Notes under the pieces: model-generated | Told to the model about the DNA's origin: nothing | Seen by the model: the letters and a program-made list of their open reading frames with translations, nothing else | Database searches by the model: none | Part shown: positions 16,553 through 25,550 of the stretch, piece after piece | How the letters are laid out: each line of letters begins with the position of its first letter | Numbering within the stretch: the first letter of the stretch is position 1 | DNA from: Leucobacter chromiiresistens | GTDB taxonomy: Bacteria; Actinomycetota; Actinomycetes; Actinomycetales; Microbacteriaceae | Direction of reading: 5' to 3' | Assembly: GCF_001477055.1 (NCBI RefSeq) | Contig: NZ_LDRK01000006.1 | Span: 1 to 64,000, forward strand | DNA length: 64,000 bases | Translations under genes and position numbers: made by a program

Positions 16553-16601
16553 GCGACGGGAACTCCGCTCGAGCCCCGCTGAGGAGCGGACTTTCTGTCG
16601 C
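16553..16601. terminator. Hairpin between convergent sir2 and fprA-like genes
   Basis: 18-nt arms (16553-16570 and 16584-16601) pair with three imperfect positions, two of them G-T type. The hairpin begins 3 bp after the Sir2 stop. Its right arm contains GGACTTTCTGTCG, reminiscent of the hairpin repeats A-C. Confidence 0.6.
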
Positions 16602-16617
16602 CGATCGGGATCGCGCG

Positions 16618-16680
16618 AGCACGCACGCGCACAGGCGAACTCGGGCACGCGCACGCGCACTCGCGCGCGCCCGCGCCCGC
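16618..16680. repeat. Alternating GC/GCAC tract
   Basis: A run of CACGCGCAC, GCGCGCGCC and similar alternating purine-pyrimidine steps fills most of 16618-16680 between convergent genes. Such DNA can adopt a Z-form. No gene seen. Confidence 0.5.
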
Positions 16681-16681
16681 G

Positions 16682-18082
16682 CTACTCGCCGCGGGAGATG
16701 CGCGTCATCTCGTCGCGCGGCACCACCTTGATGCGGGCGCGGCCGTGGGGTTCGCCCAGGCCGAGCTCGTGCGCGTCGAGCCGGTGCCAGCCCTCGATGG
16801 TCGTGTACGGAACGCCGCGCGCGTCGAGCAGCGCGGGGATCGCGAGCGGGTCCGTCTCGTCGGGGGTCCACAGCGCGTCGCGATCCTCGAGCAGGCACTC
16901 CAGCGTCTCCATGGCATCCGACTTCGTGTGGCCGATGAGGCCGACCGGCCCGCGCTTGATCCAGCCGGTCGCGTAGACGCCCGGGATCCGCTGGCCCTCG
17001 AGGTCGAGCACCCGCCCCTGCGCGTTCGGGATCACGCCCTTCGCGTCGTCGAACGGAATCTCGTCGAGGGGCGATCCGAAGTACCCGACCGCGCGGTACA
17101 GCGACTGGATGGGGATGATCTCGAACTCCCCCGTGTCGACGATGCCGCCCTGGCCGTCGGGAGCGGTGCGCTCGATCTTGAGACCTGAGACGCGGCCCTC
17201 CTCGACCACGACCTCGACGGGCTTCGACCAGAAGTGCAGGTGGAGGCGTCGCGATGCGGGCTCGACCTCGCCGGCTTCGCGCGCGCGCTGCTCGTCGCGC
17301 CACTTGTCCATGATGCGGGTCATCACGATGACCTGCTTGTTCTTCATCAGGGTCTCGTCGGCGAACGCGTCGTCGTGCGCGAAGTCGCGCTCGTCGATCA
17401 CCATGTCGACGTCGCGCACCTCACCGAGTTCGCGCAGTTCGAGCGGCGTGAACTTCACGTACTTCGGGCCGCGTCGGCCGAAGAGGTGCAGCTCCTCGAT
17501 GGGGTTCGCCTCGAGCCCCTCGTGGACGTTCTGCGGAATCTCGGTGGGCAGGAGGTCTTCGGCGTGCTTGATGAGCATGCGCGACACGTCGAGCGCGACG
17601 TTGCCGTTGCCGATGACGCCGACGGAGCGGGCTTCGAGGGGCCACGTGCGGGGCACGTCGGGGTGCCCGTCGAACCAGCTCACGAAGTCGGCGGCGCCGT
17701 AGGAGCCCTCGGCGTCGATGCCCGGGATCTGCAGTGCGGCGTCGCGGATCGCGCCGGTCGAGAAGATCACCGCGTGATAGTGCCGCTTGAGGTCGTCGAG
17801 CTTCAGATCCTGGCCGTAACGCACGTTGCCGAAGTAGCGGATGGAGTCGTCGCCCGTCTCGCCCGCGCTCGCCCGGTCGAGCACGTCGCGCAGCGCCGTG
17901 ATGATGCCCTTGATGCGCGGGTGGTCGGGCGAGACGCCGTAGCGCACCAGCCCGTACGGCGCGGGAAGCTGCTCGAAGAGGTCGATCTCGACCGCGAAAT
18001 CGCGTTCCGCCTTCAGCAGCAGATCGGCGGCGTAGATCCCCGCCGGTCCGGCTCCCACGATCGCCAGTCGCATCTTGCTCAT
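16682..18082 (-). CDS. Ferredoxin/adrenodoxin-type NADP+ reductase (FprA-like)
   Basis: Flavoprotein of 466 residues that passes electrons between NADP(H) and ferredoxins, matching mycobacterial FprA and adrenodoxin reductase in length. The FAD-binding GAGPAGIYAAD is at residues 10-20, followed by FEQLPAPYGLVRYGVSPDHP, the NADP-binding GNGNVALDVSRML, and the C-terminal FAD site VYATGWIKRGPVGLIGHTKSDA. ATG18082 has GGAAG upstream. It is downstream of the polyprenyl synthase gene on the same strand with 90 bp between, and convergent with the Sir2 gene. Electron acceptors are not encoded nearby. Confidence 0.93.
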   Translation of the reverse strand: MSKMRLAIVGAGPAGIYAADLLLKAERDFAVEIDLFEQLPAPYGLVRYGVSPDHPRIKGIITALRDVLDRASAGETGDDSIRYFGNVRYGQDLKLDDLKRHYHAVIFSTGAIRDAALQIPGIDAEGSYGAADFVSWFDGHPDVPRTWPLEARSVGVIGNGNVALDVSRMLIKHAEDLLPTEIPQNVHEGLEANPIEELHLFGRRGPKYVKFTPLELRELGEVRDVDMVIDERDFAHDDAFADETLMKNKQVIVMTRIMDKWRDEQRAREAGEVEPASRRLHLHFWSKPVEVVVEEGRVSGLKIERTAPDGQGGIVDTGEFEIIPIQSLYRAVGYFGSPLDEIPFDDAKGVIPNAQGRVLDLEGQRIPGVYATGWIKRGPVGLIGHTKSDAMETLECLLEDRDALWTPDETDPLAIPALLDARGVPYTTIEGWHRLDAHELGLGEPHGRARIKVVPRDEMTRISRGE

Positions 18083-18172
18083 CGCTCGGTTCTTCCTTCC
18101 ATTCCCCTGACGGTGTCATCCGCGGGGATTCGCGAGTGGGTGGTGTCGTGCCGCGGCGCTCGGCGCCGCGCG

Positions 18173-19231
18173 TCAGCCTTCGCGGTTGACGATGGAGTCG
18201 GCCATGCGCTCGAGTGCGCGCTTCACCGACGACTTCGGCAGCGGGTCGAGGGCGCGCACCGCGTCCTCCGCCCAGCGGTGGGCGGTCGCCTCGGTCTCGC
18301 GGGTGACGGGGTGCGTCTGCAGCGCCTGCACCTCGGGATCGAGCAGCGACGGATCGGCGCCCCCGCGAATCTCGGCGACGCCCGCCTCGATGCGTGCGAG
18401 CAGCGCGGCGTCGTCGGCGTCGCCGGAGGCGGCGCGATCCTGCAGCAGCAGGTACGGCAGCGTCACCACGCCGGCGCGCAGATCGGTGCCGGCCCGCTTG
18501 CCGGTCTGCTCCTTCTTCGGCGAGAGGTCGATGACGTCGTCGATGAGCTGGAAGGCCACGCCGATGCGCTCCCCGTACTCCGTCACGGGGTCGGCGAACT
18601 CGGCGGGAGCGTTGCCGAACATCACGCCCATGCGCGCCGCGGTCGAGATGAGTGCGCCGGTCTTGTCGGCGAGCACCTGGATGTAGTGCGCCTTCGGGTC
18701 GTCGCCCGGCTGCGCGCCGACCGTCTCGTGCAGCTGACCCAGGCACAGTCGTTCGAAGGTGCGCGCCTGCAGCAGAATCGCCTCCTCGCCCATGCCCGAC
18801 ACCAGCGAGGACGCGCGGGCGAAGAGCAGGTCCCCGGCGAGGATCGCGACCGAGTTCGACCAGACGGTCTGGGCCGCGTCGACGCCGCGCCGCAGCTTGG
18901 CATCGTCCATCACGTCGTCGTGGTACAACGAGGCGAGGTGCGTCATCTCGACGGCCTCCGCCGCCCGGCGCACCAGCTCGTTCGGGCCGGTGCCGAGCTC
19001 GCTCGTGAGCAGCGTCAGCAGGGGCCGGATCCGCTTGCCCCCCGCACCCATCAGGTAGCGGGCGGGAGCGTCGGCGACCGGCGAGGCGAAGCGCAGATGC
19101 TCGAGCAGCTCGGACTCGACGAGCTCGAGCTGCTGCTGGATCTCCTTCGCGTGCCGGCGATCGGCCGCTCCGCGGAAGAGGCGCATGGGGAGCGCCTGCG
19201 TTGCCGTGTCTTCGGCGATGGGACGACTCAC
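18173..19231 (-). CDS. Polyprenyl diphosphate synthase (menaquinone side chain)
   Basis: Trans-prenyltransferase of 352 residues making the long isoprenoid diphosphate attached by MenA. The first Asp-rich motif LYHDDVMDDAKLRRG and the second QLIDDVIDL are intact; GGKRIRPLL near the start and KTGALISTAARMG fit long-chain synthases. Start GTG19231 overlaps the menG stop (GTGA) and has GGAG seven bases upstream, so it is coupled to menG. This pairing of menG with the side-chain synthase is common in Actinobacteria. Chain length (hepta- to decaprenyl) cannot be read safely. Confidence 0.9.
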   Translation of the reverse strand: MSRPIAEDTATQALPMRLFRGAADRRHAKEIQQQLELVESELLEHLRFASPVADAPARYLMGAGGKRIRPLLTLLTSELGTGPNELVRRAAEAVEMTHLASLYHDDVMDDAKLRRGVDAAQTVWSNSVAILAGDLLFARASSLVSGMGEEAILLQARTFERLCLGQLHETVGAQPGDDPKAHYIQVLADKTGALISTAARMGVMFGNAPAEFADPVTEYGERIGVAFQLIDDVIDLSPKKEQTGKRAGTDLRAGVVTLPYLLLQDRAASGDADDAALLARIEAGVAEIRGGADPSLLDPEVQALQTHPVTRETEATAHRWAEDAVRALDPLPKSSVKRALERMADSIVNREG

Positions 19232-20439
19232 GGGGTGTCTCCAGGTCGAGGGGTGGTCTCGTTCGGCGCCTCGGCGGCGGGCTGCTGGGGCGCGGCGGCG
19301 GACTTCTTCGGCGCCGGCTTCGCAGCGGGCTTCGCGGCAGCGGGCTTCGCGGCAGCGGGCTTCGCGGCAGCGGGCTTCGCGGCTGCGGGCTTCGCGGCTG
19401 CGGGCTTCTTCGGTGCCGACTTCGACGCAGCGGGCTTCGCGGCGACGGGCTTCTCCGGTGCCGGCTTCGCAGCGGGCTTCGCGGCTGCCGGCTTCGCAGC
19501 GGCCGGCTTCTTCGGTGCCGGCTTCGCGTCGGCGGGCTTCTTCGGCGCTGCCGGCTTCGCAGCGGCGGGCTCCGCAGCGGCCGGCTTCGGCGTCGATTGC
19601 TTCGGTGCCGGCTTCGCAGCGGCGGGCTTCGGCGCAGCGGGCTTCTTCGGTGCGGGCTTCGGCGCAGCGGGTTTCGCAGGTGCCGGCTTCGCGTCGGCCG
19701 GCTGCTTCGCCGCCGCGGCCTGCGGCGCCTCGCGCGGCACGAAGCCGCGATGCAGCGCGACGATGCCGAAGGTCAGGTTGCGGTAGACGACGCGTTCGAA
19801 TCCGGCCTCCCGCATCCACGCGGCGAGCTCGGCCTGATCGGGCCACGCCTCGATCGATTCGTTCAGGTAGCGGTACGCGGCTGCGGCATCGCGATTGATG
19901 GCGCCCGCGATGCGCGGCAGCACGTGGCGGCCGTAGAACGCGTACGGCCCCCGCACGAGCGCGGAGGGCGGGGTCGAGAACTCGGCGATCACGACGCGAC
20001 CGCCGGGCTTCACCACGCGGCGCATCTCGCGCAGCGCCGCCTTCGGATCGTTGACGTTGCGCAGCCCGTACGAGATGGTCGCCGCGTCGAAGGAGTCGTC
20101 GGCGAACGGCAGCTGCGTCGCATCGGCCCACTGGAACTCGATGAGATCGTTGCCCGCGTGGCGCTTGCGCCCCTCGGCGAGCATGCCCTCGGAGAAGTCC
20201 GCGGCGACGACGTGGGCGCCGTGCGCGGCGATCGCGGCCGACGAGGTGCCGGTGCCCGCCGCGAGGTCGAGCACGCGCATGCCCTTGCGCGGAGCGATCG
20301 CCTTCGTCGTCGCGACGCGCCACAACCGGTCGTTGCCGACGGTGAGCACGTCGTTGATCAGGTCGTATCGCGGCGAGACCTCATCGAACATTGCTGAGAC
20401 GTCTGCGGCGTGCTTGGTCGCGGTATCGGGTCGGGTCAC
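19228..20439 (-). CDS. menG: Demethylmenaquinone methyltransferase with long AKPAA-repeat tail
   Basis: SAM-dependent methyltransferase (UbiE/MenG) that makes the last ring methylation in menaquinone synthesis. Domain about residues 1-232: MFDEVSPRYDLINDVLT, SAM site VLDLAAGTGTSSAAIA, QWADATQLPFADDSFDAATISYGLRNV. Family members normally stop here at about 230 residues, but this protein continues for some 170 residues of AAKPAA, APKKPAA and similar repeats, a low-complexity Ala/Lys/Pro tail (DNA 19240-19740). The reading frame is unbroken and ends by overlapping the prenyl synthase start. I place the start at GTG20439, seven bases after TACGAT (complement of 20447-20452), for a leaderless mRNA; ATG20448 would add three residues. 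Confidence 0.9.
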   Translation of the reverse strand: MTRPDTATKHAADVSAMFDEVSPRYDLINDVLTVGNDRLWRVATTKAIAPRKGMRVLDLAAGTGTSSAAIAAHGAHVVAADFSEGMLAEGRKRHAGNDLIEFQWADATQLPFADDSFDAATISYGLRNVNDPKAALREMRRVVKPGGRVVIAEFSTPPSALVRGPYAFYGRHVLPRIAGAINRDAAAAYRYLNESIEAWPDQAELAAWMREAGFERVVYRNLTFGIVALHRGFVPREAPQAAAAKQPADAKPAPAKPAAPKPAPKKPAAPKPAAAKPAPKQSTPKPAAAEPAAAKPAAPKKPADAKPAPKKPAAAKPAAAKPAAKPAPEKPVAAKPAASKSAPKKPAAAKPAAAKPAAAKPAAAKPAAAKPAAKPAPKKSAAAPQQPAAEAPNETTPRPGDTP

Positions 20440-20547
20440 GCTCACCATCGTATCTCGAACGGCTATGCGCCTCCTGGGGCGCGGCCTGCGGCGTTCACGA
20501 GGCCGCCCGGGCGGGGCGCGCCCAGGCTGGAGGAGTAGATTGGCCCT

Positions 20548-21915
20548 GTGACGAGCACTCCCCCGGCGCCCCGCCTGCGCGCGACGACCCGGCCCCTGGA
20601 GCAGGCTCCCGACCTCCTCGCCCTGGCCGACCCGAGCGCGCCGCTGATCTGGACGCGCGGCGATCGGGGCTGCGTCGGCATCGGCGAGGTGCTGCGCCTC
20701 ACCTTCACCGGGCCGAGACGCTTCTCGGATGCCGCCGAGGCGTGGCGCCGGATCGCCGCGGCCGCGACCGTCGACGACCCCGTCGGCATGCCCGGCTCCG
20801 GGCTGGTCGCCCTCGGGTCGTTCGCGTTCGCCGATGGCAGCGCCGCAGAGAGCGTACTCATCGTGCCGCGCGTGCTGGTCGCCCGCCATCGCGGCCGCGC
20901 GTGGATCACCGAGGTCGTCGAGACGTCGGGGTCCGGTGAGGTCGGAGCGGCCGACGAGGCTGCGGAGCGTGCGGTGCTGCCCGGAGACGTCCGCGTTCCG
21001 ACGCTCGCGGCCGAGACCGCCCGCTCCGCGGTGCCCGCCGCCGCCGAGCCGGGCGAGTGGCAGGGGGCGGCGCTGCGCGACCGCGAGCTCGACGGCGGCG
21101 GCGACTCGGTGGCGGCGTACCTCGCCGGCGTGCGCGAGGCGGGCGAACGCATCGAACGCGGCGCGTTCGAGAAGATCGTCATCGCGCGGCAGCTCGACGG
21201 ACGGCTGCCCGGCGGCTCCGACCTGCGGGTGCCCCTCACGAGGCTCGCCGAGCACTATCTCGACTGCTGGACGTTCGCCGTCGACGGCCTCATCGGGGCG
21301 AGCCCGGAGACCCTGATCCGCTCGACGAACGGCGCCGTCTCGGCACGGGTGCTCGCAGGAACCCGCGGGCGGCACCCGGAGGACGCGACTCGCGATGCGC
21401 GCGCCCGCGACGAACTCCTCACGAGCGCGAAGGAGCAGCACGAGCACGCCTTCGCCGTGCAGAGCGTCGTCACGGCGCTCTCTCCGCACGTGCGCGAGCT
21501 GCGCACCAGTGACGAGCCCTTCCCGCTGCGACTGCCCAACGTGTGGCATCTCGCCACCGACCTCGGAGCCGCGCTCGGCGAGCGGAGCTCGTCGATCGAA
21601 CTCGTCGGCGCCCTGCATCCGACCGCAGCCGTCGCGGGCACCCCGACCGCGGCAGCGGTCGCGGCGATCGCCGAACTCGAACCGTTCGACCGCGGCCGGT
21701 ACTCCGGCGCGGTCGGGTGGATCGACGCAGACGGCGACGGGGAATGGGTGATCGCCCTGCGCTGCGCGCAGCTCGGCGAGCCCGACGCGGAGACGGGGGC
21801 GCGGTCGATCGTGGCGAGCGCCGGCGGCGGCATCGTCGCCGGCTCGGATCCGACTCACGAACTCGGCGAGACGGTGTCGAAGTTCCGCCCCATCACCGAG
21901 GCGTTCGCCGCCTGA
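20548..21915 (+). CDS. menF: Isochorismate synthase
   Basis: Chorismate-utilising enzyme of 455 residues that opens the menaquinone pathway by making isochorismate. The C-terminal core is typical: RGAFEKIVIARQLDG, GLIGASPETLI, AGTRGRHPEDATRDARARDELLTSAKEQHEHAFAVQ, LHPTAAVAGTP and the final AGGGIVAGSDPTHELGETVSKFRP. An isochorismate-lyase domain is absent. GTG20548 lies six bases after TAGATT (20536-20541), so the mRNA is probably leaderless. It diverges from menG with a gap of about 100 bp. The chorismate source and menH are not in the window. Confidence 0.9.
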   Translation: MTSTPPAPRLRATTRPLEQAPDLLALADPSAPLIWTRGDRGCVGIGEVLRLTFTGPRRFSDAAEAWRRIAAAATVDDPVGMPGSGLVALGSFAFADGSAAESVLIVPRVLVARHRGRAWITEVVETSGSGEVGAADEAAERAVLPGDVRVPTLAAETARSAVPAAAEPGEWQGAALRDRELDGGGDSVAAYLAGVREAGERIERGAFEKIVIARQLDGRLPGGSDLRVPLTRLAEHYLDCWTFAVDGLIGASPETLIRSTNGAVSARVLAGTRGRHPEDATRDARARDELLTSAKEQHEHAFAVQSVVTALSPHVRELRTSDEPFPLRLPNVWHLATDLGAALGERSSSIELVGALHPTAAVAGTPTAAAVAAIAELEPFDRGRYSGAVGWIDADGDGEWVIALRCAQLGEPDAETGARSIVASAGGGIVAGSDPTHELGETVSKFRPITEAFAA

Positions 21916-21944
21916 GCACCCGCTGCCGGTCGAGCGGCCGCCCG

Positions 21945-22817
21945 CTACGCGGGCCAGCGCAGGTCGAGGGAATCGACCACCCGCTGCCGCTCGGCGGCGA
22001 CGTCGAAGTCGGGGCGCGGCCAGTGCGGGCTGAGCCCCGCGAGCTCCGAGATCACGATGCGCTGCACGGCCGCGCGGGCGTACCACTTCGCGTTCGCCGG
22101 CACCACGAACCACGGCGCCGTCTCGGAGTGCGTGCGCTCGATCGCCGTCTGGAAGGCGTCCATGTAGGCGGGCCAGTGGAGGCGCTCGTCGACGTCTCCC
22201 GGGTTGTACTTCCAGTGCTTCTCGGGGTCGTCGAGCCGTGAGAGCAGTCGCTCCGCCTGCTCCTCGGGCGAGATGTGCAGCATGATCTTCACGACGCGCA
22301 CGCCGTCTGCGGTGATCCTCGCCTCGAAATCGTTGATCGCACGGTACCTGCGCTCGATCTCCTCGGGCGGGGCGAAGCCGCGCACCTTCTGAATGAGCAC
22401 GTCTTCGTAGTGCGAGCGATCGAAGACCCCGATGACTCCCGGCTCGGGCACCCGGCGCTCCACGCGCCACAGGAAGTCGTGCGCGCGCTCCTCCTCGGTC
22501 GGCGCTTTGAATGCGGTCAGCGCGAGGCCGTACGGCTCGGTCTGCCCGAAGACGTGGTTCACGATGCCGCCCTTGCCCGCGGCATCCATCGCCTGCAGCA
22601 CGACGAGCAGCCGATCCTTCGCCCCGAGACGGCTCTGGGCGAACAGCTTCTCCTGCAGCACGCGCAGCTCCTGAGCGGCGCGTTCCAGCTCCGCAAGGCC
22701 GGCGTGCTTCCGCGCCTCGGTGCCGGGCGTCGCCGACGGATCGACCTCGCTGAGCCGGAAGCCGGGGCGCACGCGCAGCAGCTCGCCCACCTCATCGGTC
22801 CAGAACGCCTGCGTCAT
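21945..22817 (-). CDS. Polyphosphate kinase 2 (PPK2) family protein
   Basis: PPK2 enzyme of 290 residues that transfers phosphate between polyphosphate and nucleotides. Single-domain length. Walker A is LQAMDAAGKGGIVNHVFG, Walker B region GVIGVFDRSHYEDVLIQKV, followed by the lid RRYRAINDFEARI and the IMLHISPEEQAERLLSRLDDPEKHWKYNPGDV block, all standard for the family. It is convergent with menF (29 bp between stop codons) and lies downstream of menD on the same strand. Class (AMP, ADP or both as acceptor) cannot be stated. Confidence 0.93.
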   Translation of the reverse strand: MTQAFWTDEVGELLRVRPGFRLSEVDPSATPGTEARKHAGLAELERAAQELRVLQEKLFAQSRLGAKDRLLVVLQAMDAAGKGGIVNHVFGQTEPYGLALTAFKAPTEEERAHDFLWRVERRVPEPGVIGVFDRSHYEDVLIQKVRGFAPPEEIERRYRAINDFEARITADGVRVVKIMLHISPEEQAERLLSRLDDPEKHWKYNPGDVDERLHWPAYMDAFQTAIERTHSETAPWFVVPANAKWYARAAVQRIVISELAGLSPHWPRPDFDVAAERQRVVDSLDLRWPA

Positions 22818-22914
22818 GGTGCCTCCTCATGTTGCGTCGCCTCCCACTGTACGGGGGCGCGGCGCCCGCGCACGAGCGCGCCGCCACGAGCCGCGCTCGG
22901 GGGCACCCGGCACC

Positions 22915-24732
22915 TCAGCCGGTCAGCGGAACCTCGACGATCATCGGCCCGGCGACCGGTTCGGTGAGCAGCCGCTCCAGTTCGCTGCGCGTCTCCACGC
23001 GGCGGTACTCCCACCGGTACGCCGCAGCGAGCGCACCGACGTCGGCGCGCTGCGGCGTCCGCATGACGCGCGCGAACGCGTCGGGATCCGCGGTGCCCGC
23101 GACCTCCAGACCGTCGAAGATGGTGCCGCCGCCGTCGTTCGCCACGAACAGCTGCAGGCGCGGGCGGCGCTCGCCCTCCAGCAGCAGCAGCGATCCCGCA
23201 TCGTGCAGCAGCGCGAGATCGCCGATGAGCACGCGGGTCGTCCCCGCCGCGCGCGCCGGATCCTCCGCGTCCTGACTCGTCACCGCGATGCCGAGCGCCG
23301 TCGCCACCGTGCCGTCGATGCCCGCGAGCCCGCGATTCGCGTGCACACTCACCCGGCGGGCGGGAGCCAGCGCATCGAGCACCCGCACGAGCCGGGACGC
23401 CGCGATCACCAGGCGGTCGTGCGGCCACGTGCCCCGCCAGACGCTCTCGACGAGCAGCTCCCGCGAGACCGGCTCGCGCATCGTCGCCACCTCGGAACGG
23501 GCGTAGGCGTTGCGCTCCTTGTACCCCGGGGCCAGCGCGGCTGCGAGGTCGGGCTCGTGCACTGTCGTGCGCTCGCGCTGCAGCGCACGATCGGCCACCA
23601 CCCACGCCCCGAGCCAGCGGCGCAGCGCCCGCGGATCGTGATCCGGAGCGACCCGCGCCGCAGACACGACGCGGGCATCCCGGCTCGGATCGACGTACTC
23701 GGCACCCGAGGCATGATGCGGATCGACGACGACCACATCGACATCGTCGCGGCGCAGCAGCCGGGGGATCTGGCGGGTCAGGGTCGGGTGCCCGAACACG
23801 ATCGCCCGCTCGGCGAGGCCGCCGATCTGCGGATCGTCGATCAGGGTCGCGTAGCCGGCGATCGCTTCGCGCCCGAACCGAGCACCGCTCACGACCTCGG
23901 CGAGCAGCGGCAGGCCGGCGGCCCGCGCGAACTCCTCGGCCTCCGATCCGGCACCCGCACCCGCGATCACGACGGCGAGGCTGTCGCCCGAGTGCACGTA
24001 GCTGTCGTCCGGGTGCGGCTGCGCGTCAGGTCGCTCCGCCGATGCGTTCGCCTCGCGCCCCCGCTCCGCAGCCTCAGCGGCCGCCGCCGCGAACCCCTCC
24101 GCGATCATCCGCTCGAATCCCGCAGCACCCGAGAGCGGATCGCGGAACGAGAGGTTCAGCTGCACCGGCCCGGCAGGGCCGCCGCCGAACGCGCCGAGCG
24201 CCGCCGCGAGCCCCCGAGCGGCGAGCGACGCCGGATCGCGCAGCCCATCGCGCACGAGGTCGCCGCCCGCGAATTCAGGTGCGGGCACGTCCACCGACCA
24301 CCGGGCGGCCTGCCCGAACAGACCCGCCTGACGCGTCGCCTGGTTGCTGCGGATTCCGCGGAGCTCCTCGGGACGGTCGGCGGTGAGCAGCAGCATCGGC
24401 ACCCGCGCCTCATGCGCTTCGAGCACCGCCGGCATGAGGTTCGCGACCGCCGTTCCGCTCGTCACGATCACGGGCGCCGGAACGCCCGTTTCACGTGCAA
24501 CGCCGAGCGCGAAGTACCCTGCGGTGCGCTCATCGAGCTTCACGTGGACGCGCAGCGCATCGACATTCTGCGCGGCGGCCGCGGCGAGGGCGAGGGCCTG
24601 CGACCGCGACCCCGGGCACACCACGACGTCGCGCACGCCGCGGCGCACCAACTCGGCGAGCAGCTCGACTGCGAAGACCGATGCGGCTGCGGGCTGCGCC
24701 GCGCTCACGGCTTCGGGCTGCGCCGCGCTCAC
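22915..24732 (-). CDS. menD: SEPHCHC synthase (MenD)
   Basis: Thiamine-diphosphate enzyme of 605 residues that joins isochorismate and 2-oxoglutarate in menaquinone synthesis. N-terminal PYR domain: VVVCPGSRSQALALAAAA, catalytic Glu in KLDERTAGYFALGVA, TSGTAVANLMPAVLEA, LLTADRPEELRG, and a RQAGLFG segment. The C-terminal ThDP domain carries VSVHANRGLAGIDGTVATALG and LIGDLALLHDAGSLLLL. The start GTG24732 overlaps the stop of the PLDc_N gene (GTGA). A 24-bp tandem duplication at 24691-24738 repeats the start region, giving MSAAQPEAVSAAQP and a second possible GTG start at 24708. Confidence 0.92.
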   Translation of the reverse strand: MSAAQPEAVSAAQPAAASVFAVELLAELVRRGVRDVVVCPGSRSQALALAAAAAQNVDALRVHVKLDERTAGYFALGVARETGVPAPVIVTSGTAVANLMPAVLEAHEARVPMLLLTADRPEELRGIRSNQATRQAGLFGQAARWSVDVPAPEFAGGDLVRDGLRDPASLAARGLAAALGAFGGGPAGPVQLNLSFRDPLSGAAGFERMIAEGFAAAAAEAAERGREANASAERPDAQPHPDDSYVHSGDSLAVVIAGAGAGSEAEEFARAAGLPLLAEVVSGARFGREAIAGYATLIDDPQIGGLAERAIVFGHPTLTRQIPRLLRRDDVDVVVVDPHHASGAEYVDPSRDARVVSAARVAPDHDPRALRRWLGAWVVADRALQRERTTVHEPDLAAALAPGYKERNAYARSEVATMREPVSRELLVESVWRGTWPHDRLVIAASRLVRVLDALAPARRVSVHANRGLAGIDGTVATALGIAVTSQDAEDPARAAGTTRVLIGDLALLHDAGSLLLLEGERRPRLQLFVANDGGGTIFDGLEVAGTADPDAFARVMRTPQRADVGALAAAYRWEYRRVETRSELERLLTEPVAGPMIVEVPLTG

Positions 24733-24738
24733 GGCTTC
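24691..24738. repeat. 24-bp tandem duplication over menD start
   Basis: Two identical 24-bp units (24691-24714 and 24715-24738) span the overlap between the PLDc_N gene stop and the menD start. Being 8 codons long, the duplication keeps frame and doubles both the TGA and the GTG start. Confidence 0.85.
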
Positions 24739-25466
24739 GGGTCGCCGTCGGAACGCGTTCCGGGCCCCTCCGCAGCTCCGCGGGGCTGGCGGCGCTCCTG
24801 CTGCCGCGCGTCCGCATCGGCGGCGTCCGCGCCGGCGTCCGCAGTGCTCTCGCGGGCGTCGCCGTCCGCGCCGATGTCGCCGGTGGGTGCGCCTCCGCCG
24901 CGGGCGCCCGTATCAGAGGCCGCCGCGGGCGCGTCCGTTGCACCATCCGCCCCGTCGCCCCGAGGCGACCGCGATGCGCCCTCCCCGCCGGTGCTCAACG
25001 TGTCTTCCGGGCCCGCAGAGACGGCACCGGCATCGAGCCCCGAGGCCGAGGATTCGGAACTCGACTCGTCGAGCACCGAGCCGGCGTCGGCACCGGCACC
25101 GGCGGGAGCCGCGGAGTCGCGTCGCCCGGCGCGCTCCTCGCCCGGGAACGTCTCGTCGTCGAGTTCGCGCAGGCGATCCTCGAGGTCGCGCATGTGCGCG
25201 TCGAGGTCCGAGCTCGAGAGCCGCGTACCCGAGAAGCGCGGGTCGTCATCCGGAGCGATCCGTCGTGCCGTCTGCGCGGCGGCGGACCCCTTGCCGATGA
25301 AGAACCAGAGCAGCGCTCCGATCACGGGCAGCACCGCGATGATCACGATCCACACCGGCTTGTTCACCCCGCGCGCACGCGATCCGTCGGTCATCGCGGC
25401 GTCGACCAGCGCGTACAGCGTCAGTGCCACGGCGATGACGACTCCGATTATCACGAACCGCACCAT
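24729..25466 (-). CDS. PLDc_N domain membrane protein with acidic tail
   Basis: Protein of 245 residues. Two transmembrane segments (residues about 3-22 and 40-61: VWIVIIAVLPVIGALLWFFIGKG) form the PLDc_N fold known from cardiolipin synthase N-termini but here without catalytic phospholipase motifs. The rest is a disordered Ser/Ala/Asp/Gly-rich acidic tail of about 150 residues. Start ATG25466 is set by the first hydrophobic segment; upstream sequence in frame is not similar to the family. It is translationally coupled to menD. Function unknown. Confidence 0.75.
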   Translation of the reverse strand: MVRFVIIGVVIAVALTLYALVDAAMTDGSRARGVNKPVWIVIIAVLPVIGALLWFFIGKGSAAAQTARRIAPDDDPRFSGTRLSSSDLDAHMRDLEDRLRELDDETFPGEERAGRRDSAAPAGAGADAGSVLDESSSESSASGLDAGAVSAGPEDTLSTGGEGASRSPRGDGADGATDAPAAASDTGARGGGAPTGDIGADGDARESTADAGADAADADARQQERRQPRGAAEGPGTRSDGDPKP

Positions 25467-25550
25467 ACCCCAATCGTACCCGCAAGCACTCGTGAATCCC
25501 TGGGGCTTGCACGGAGCCGCGCCCCAGGTGCCGCCGGTACACTCGTGCGG

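Noticed and set aside
17234-19786. 850-residue plus-strand frame with AAGFAAAGF repeats
   Set aside because: It is the complement of the fprA-like, prenyl synthase and menG genes; the repeats mirror the AKPAA tail of MenG.
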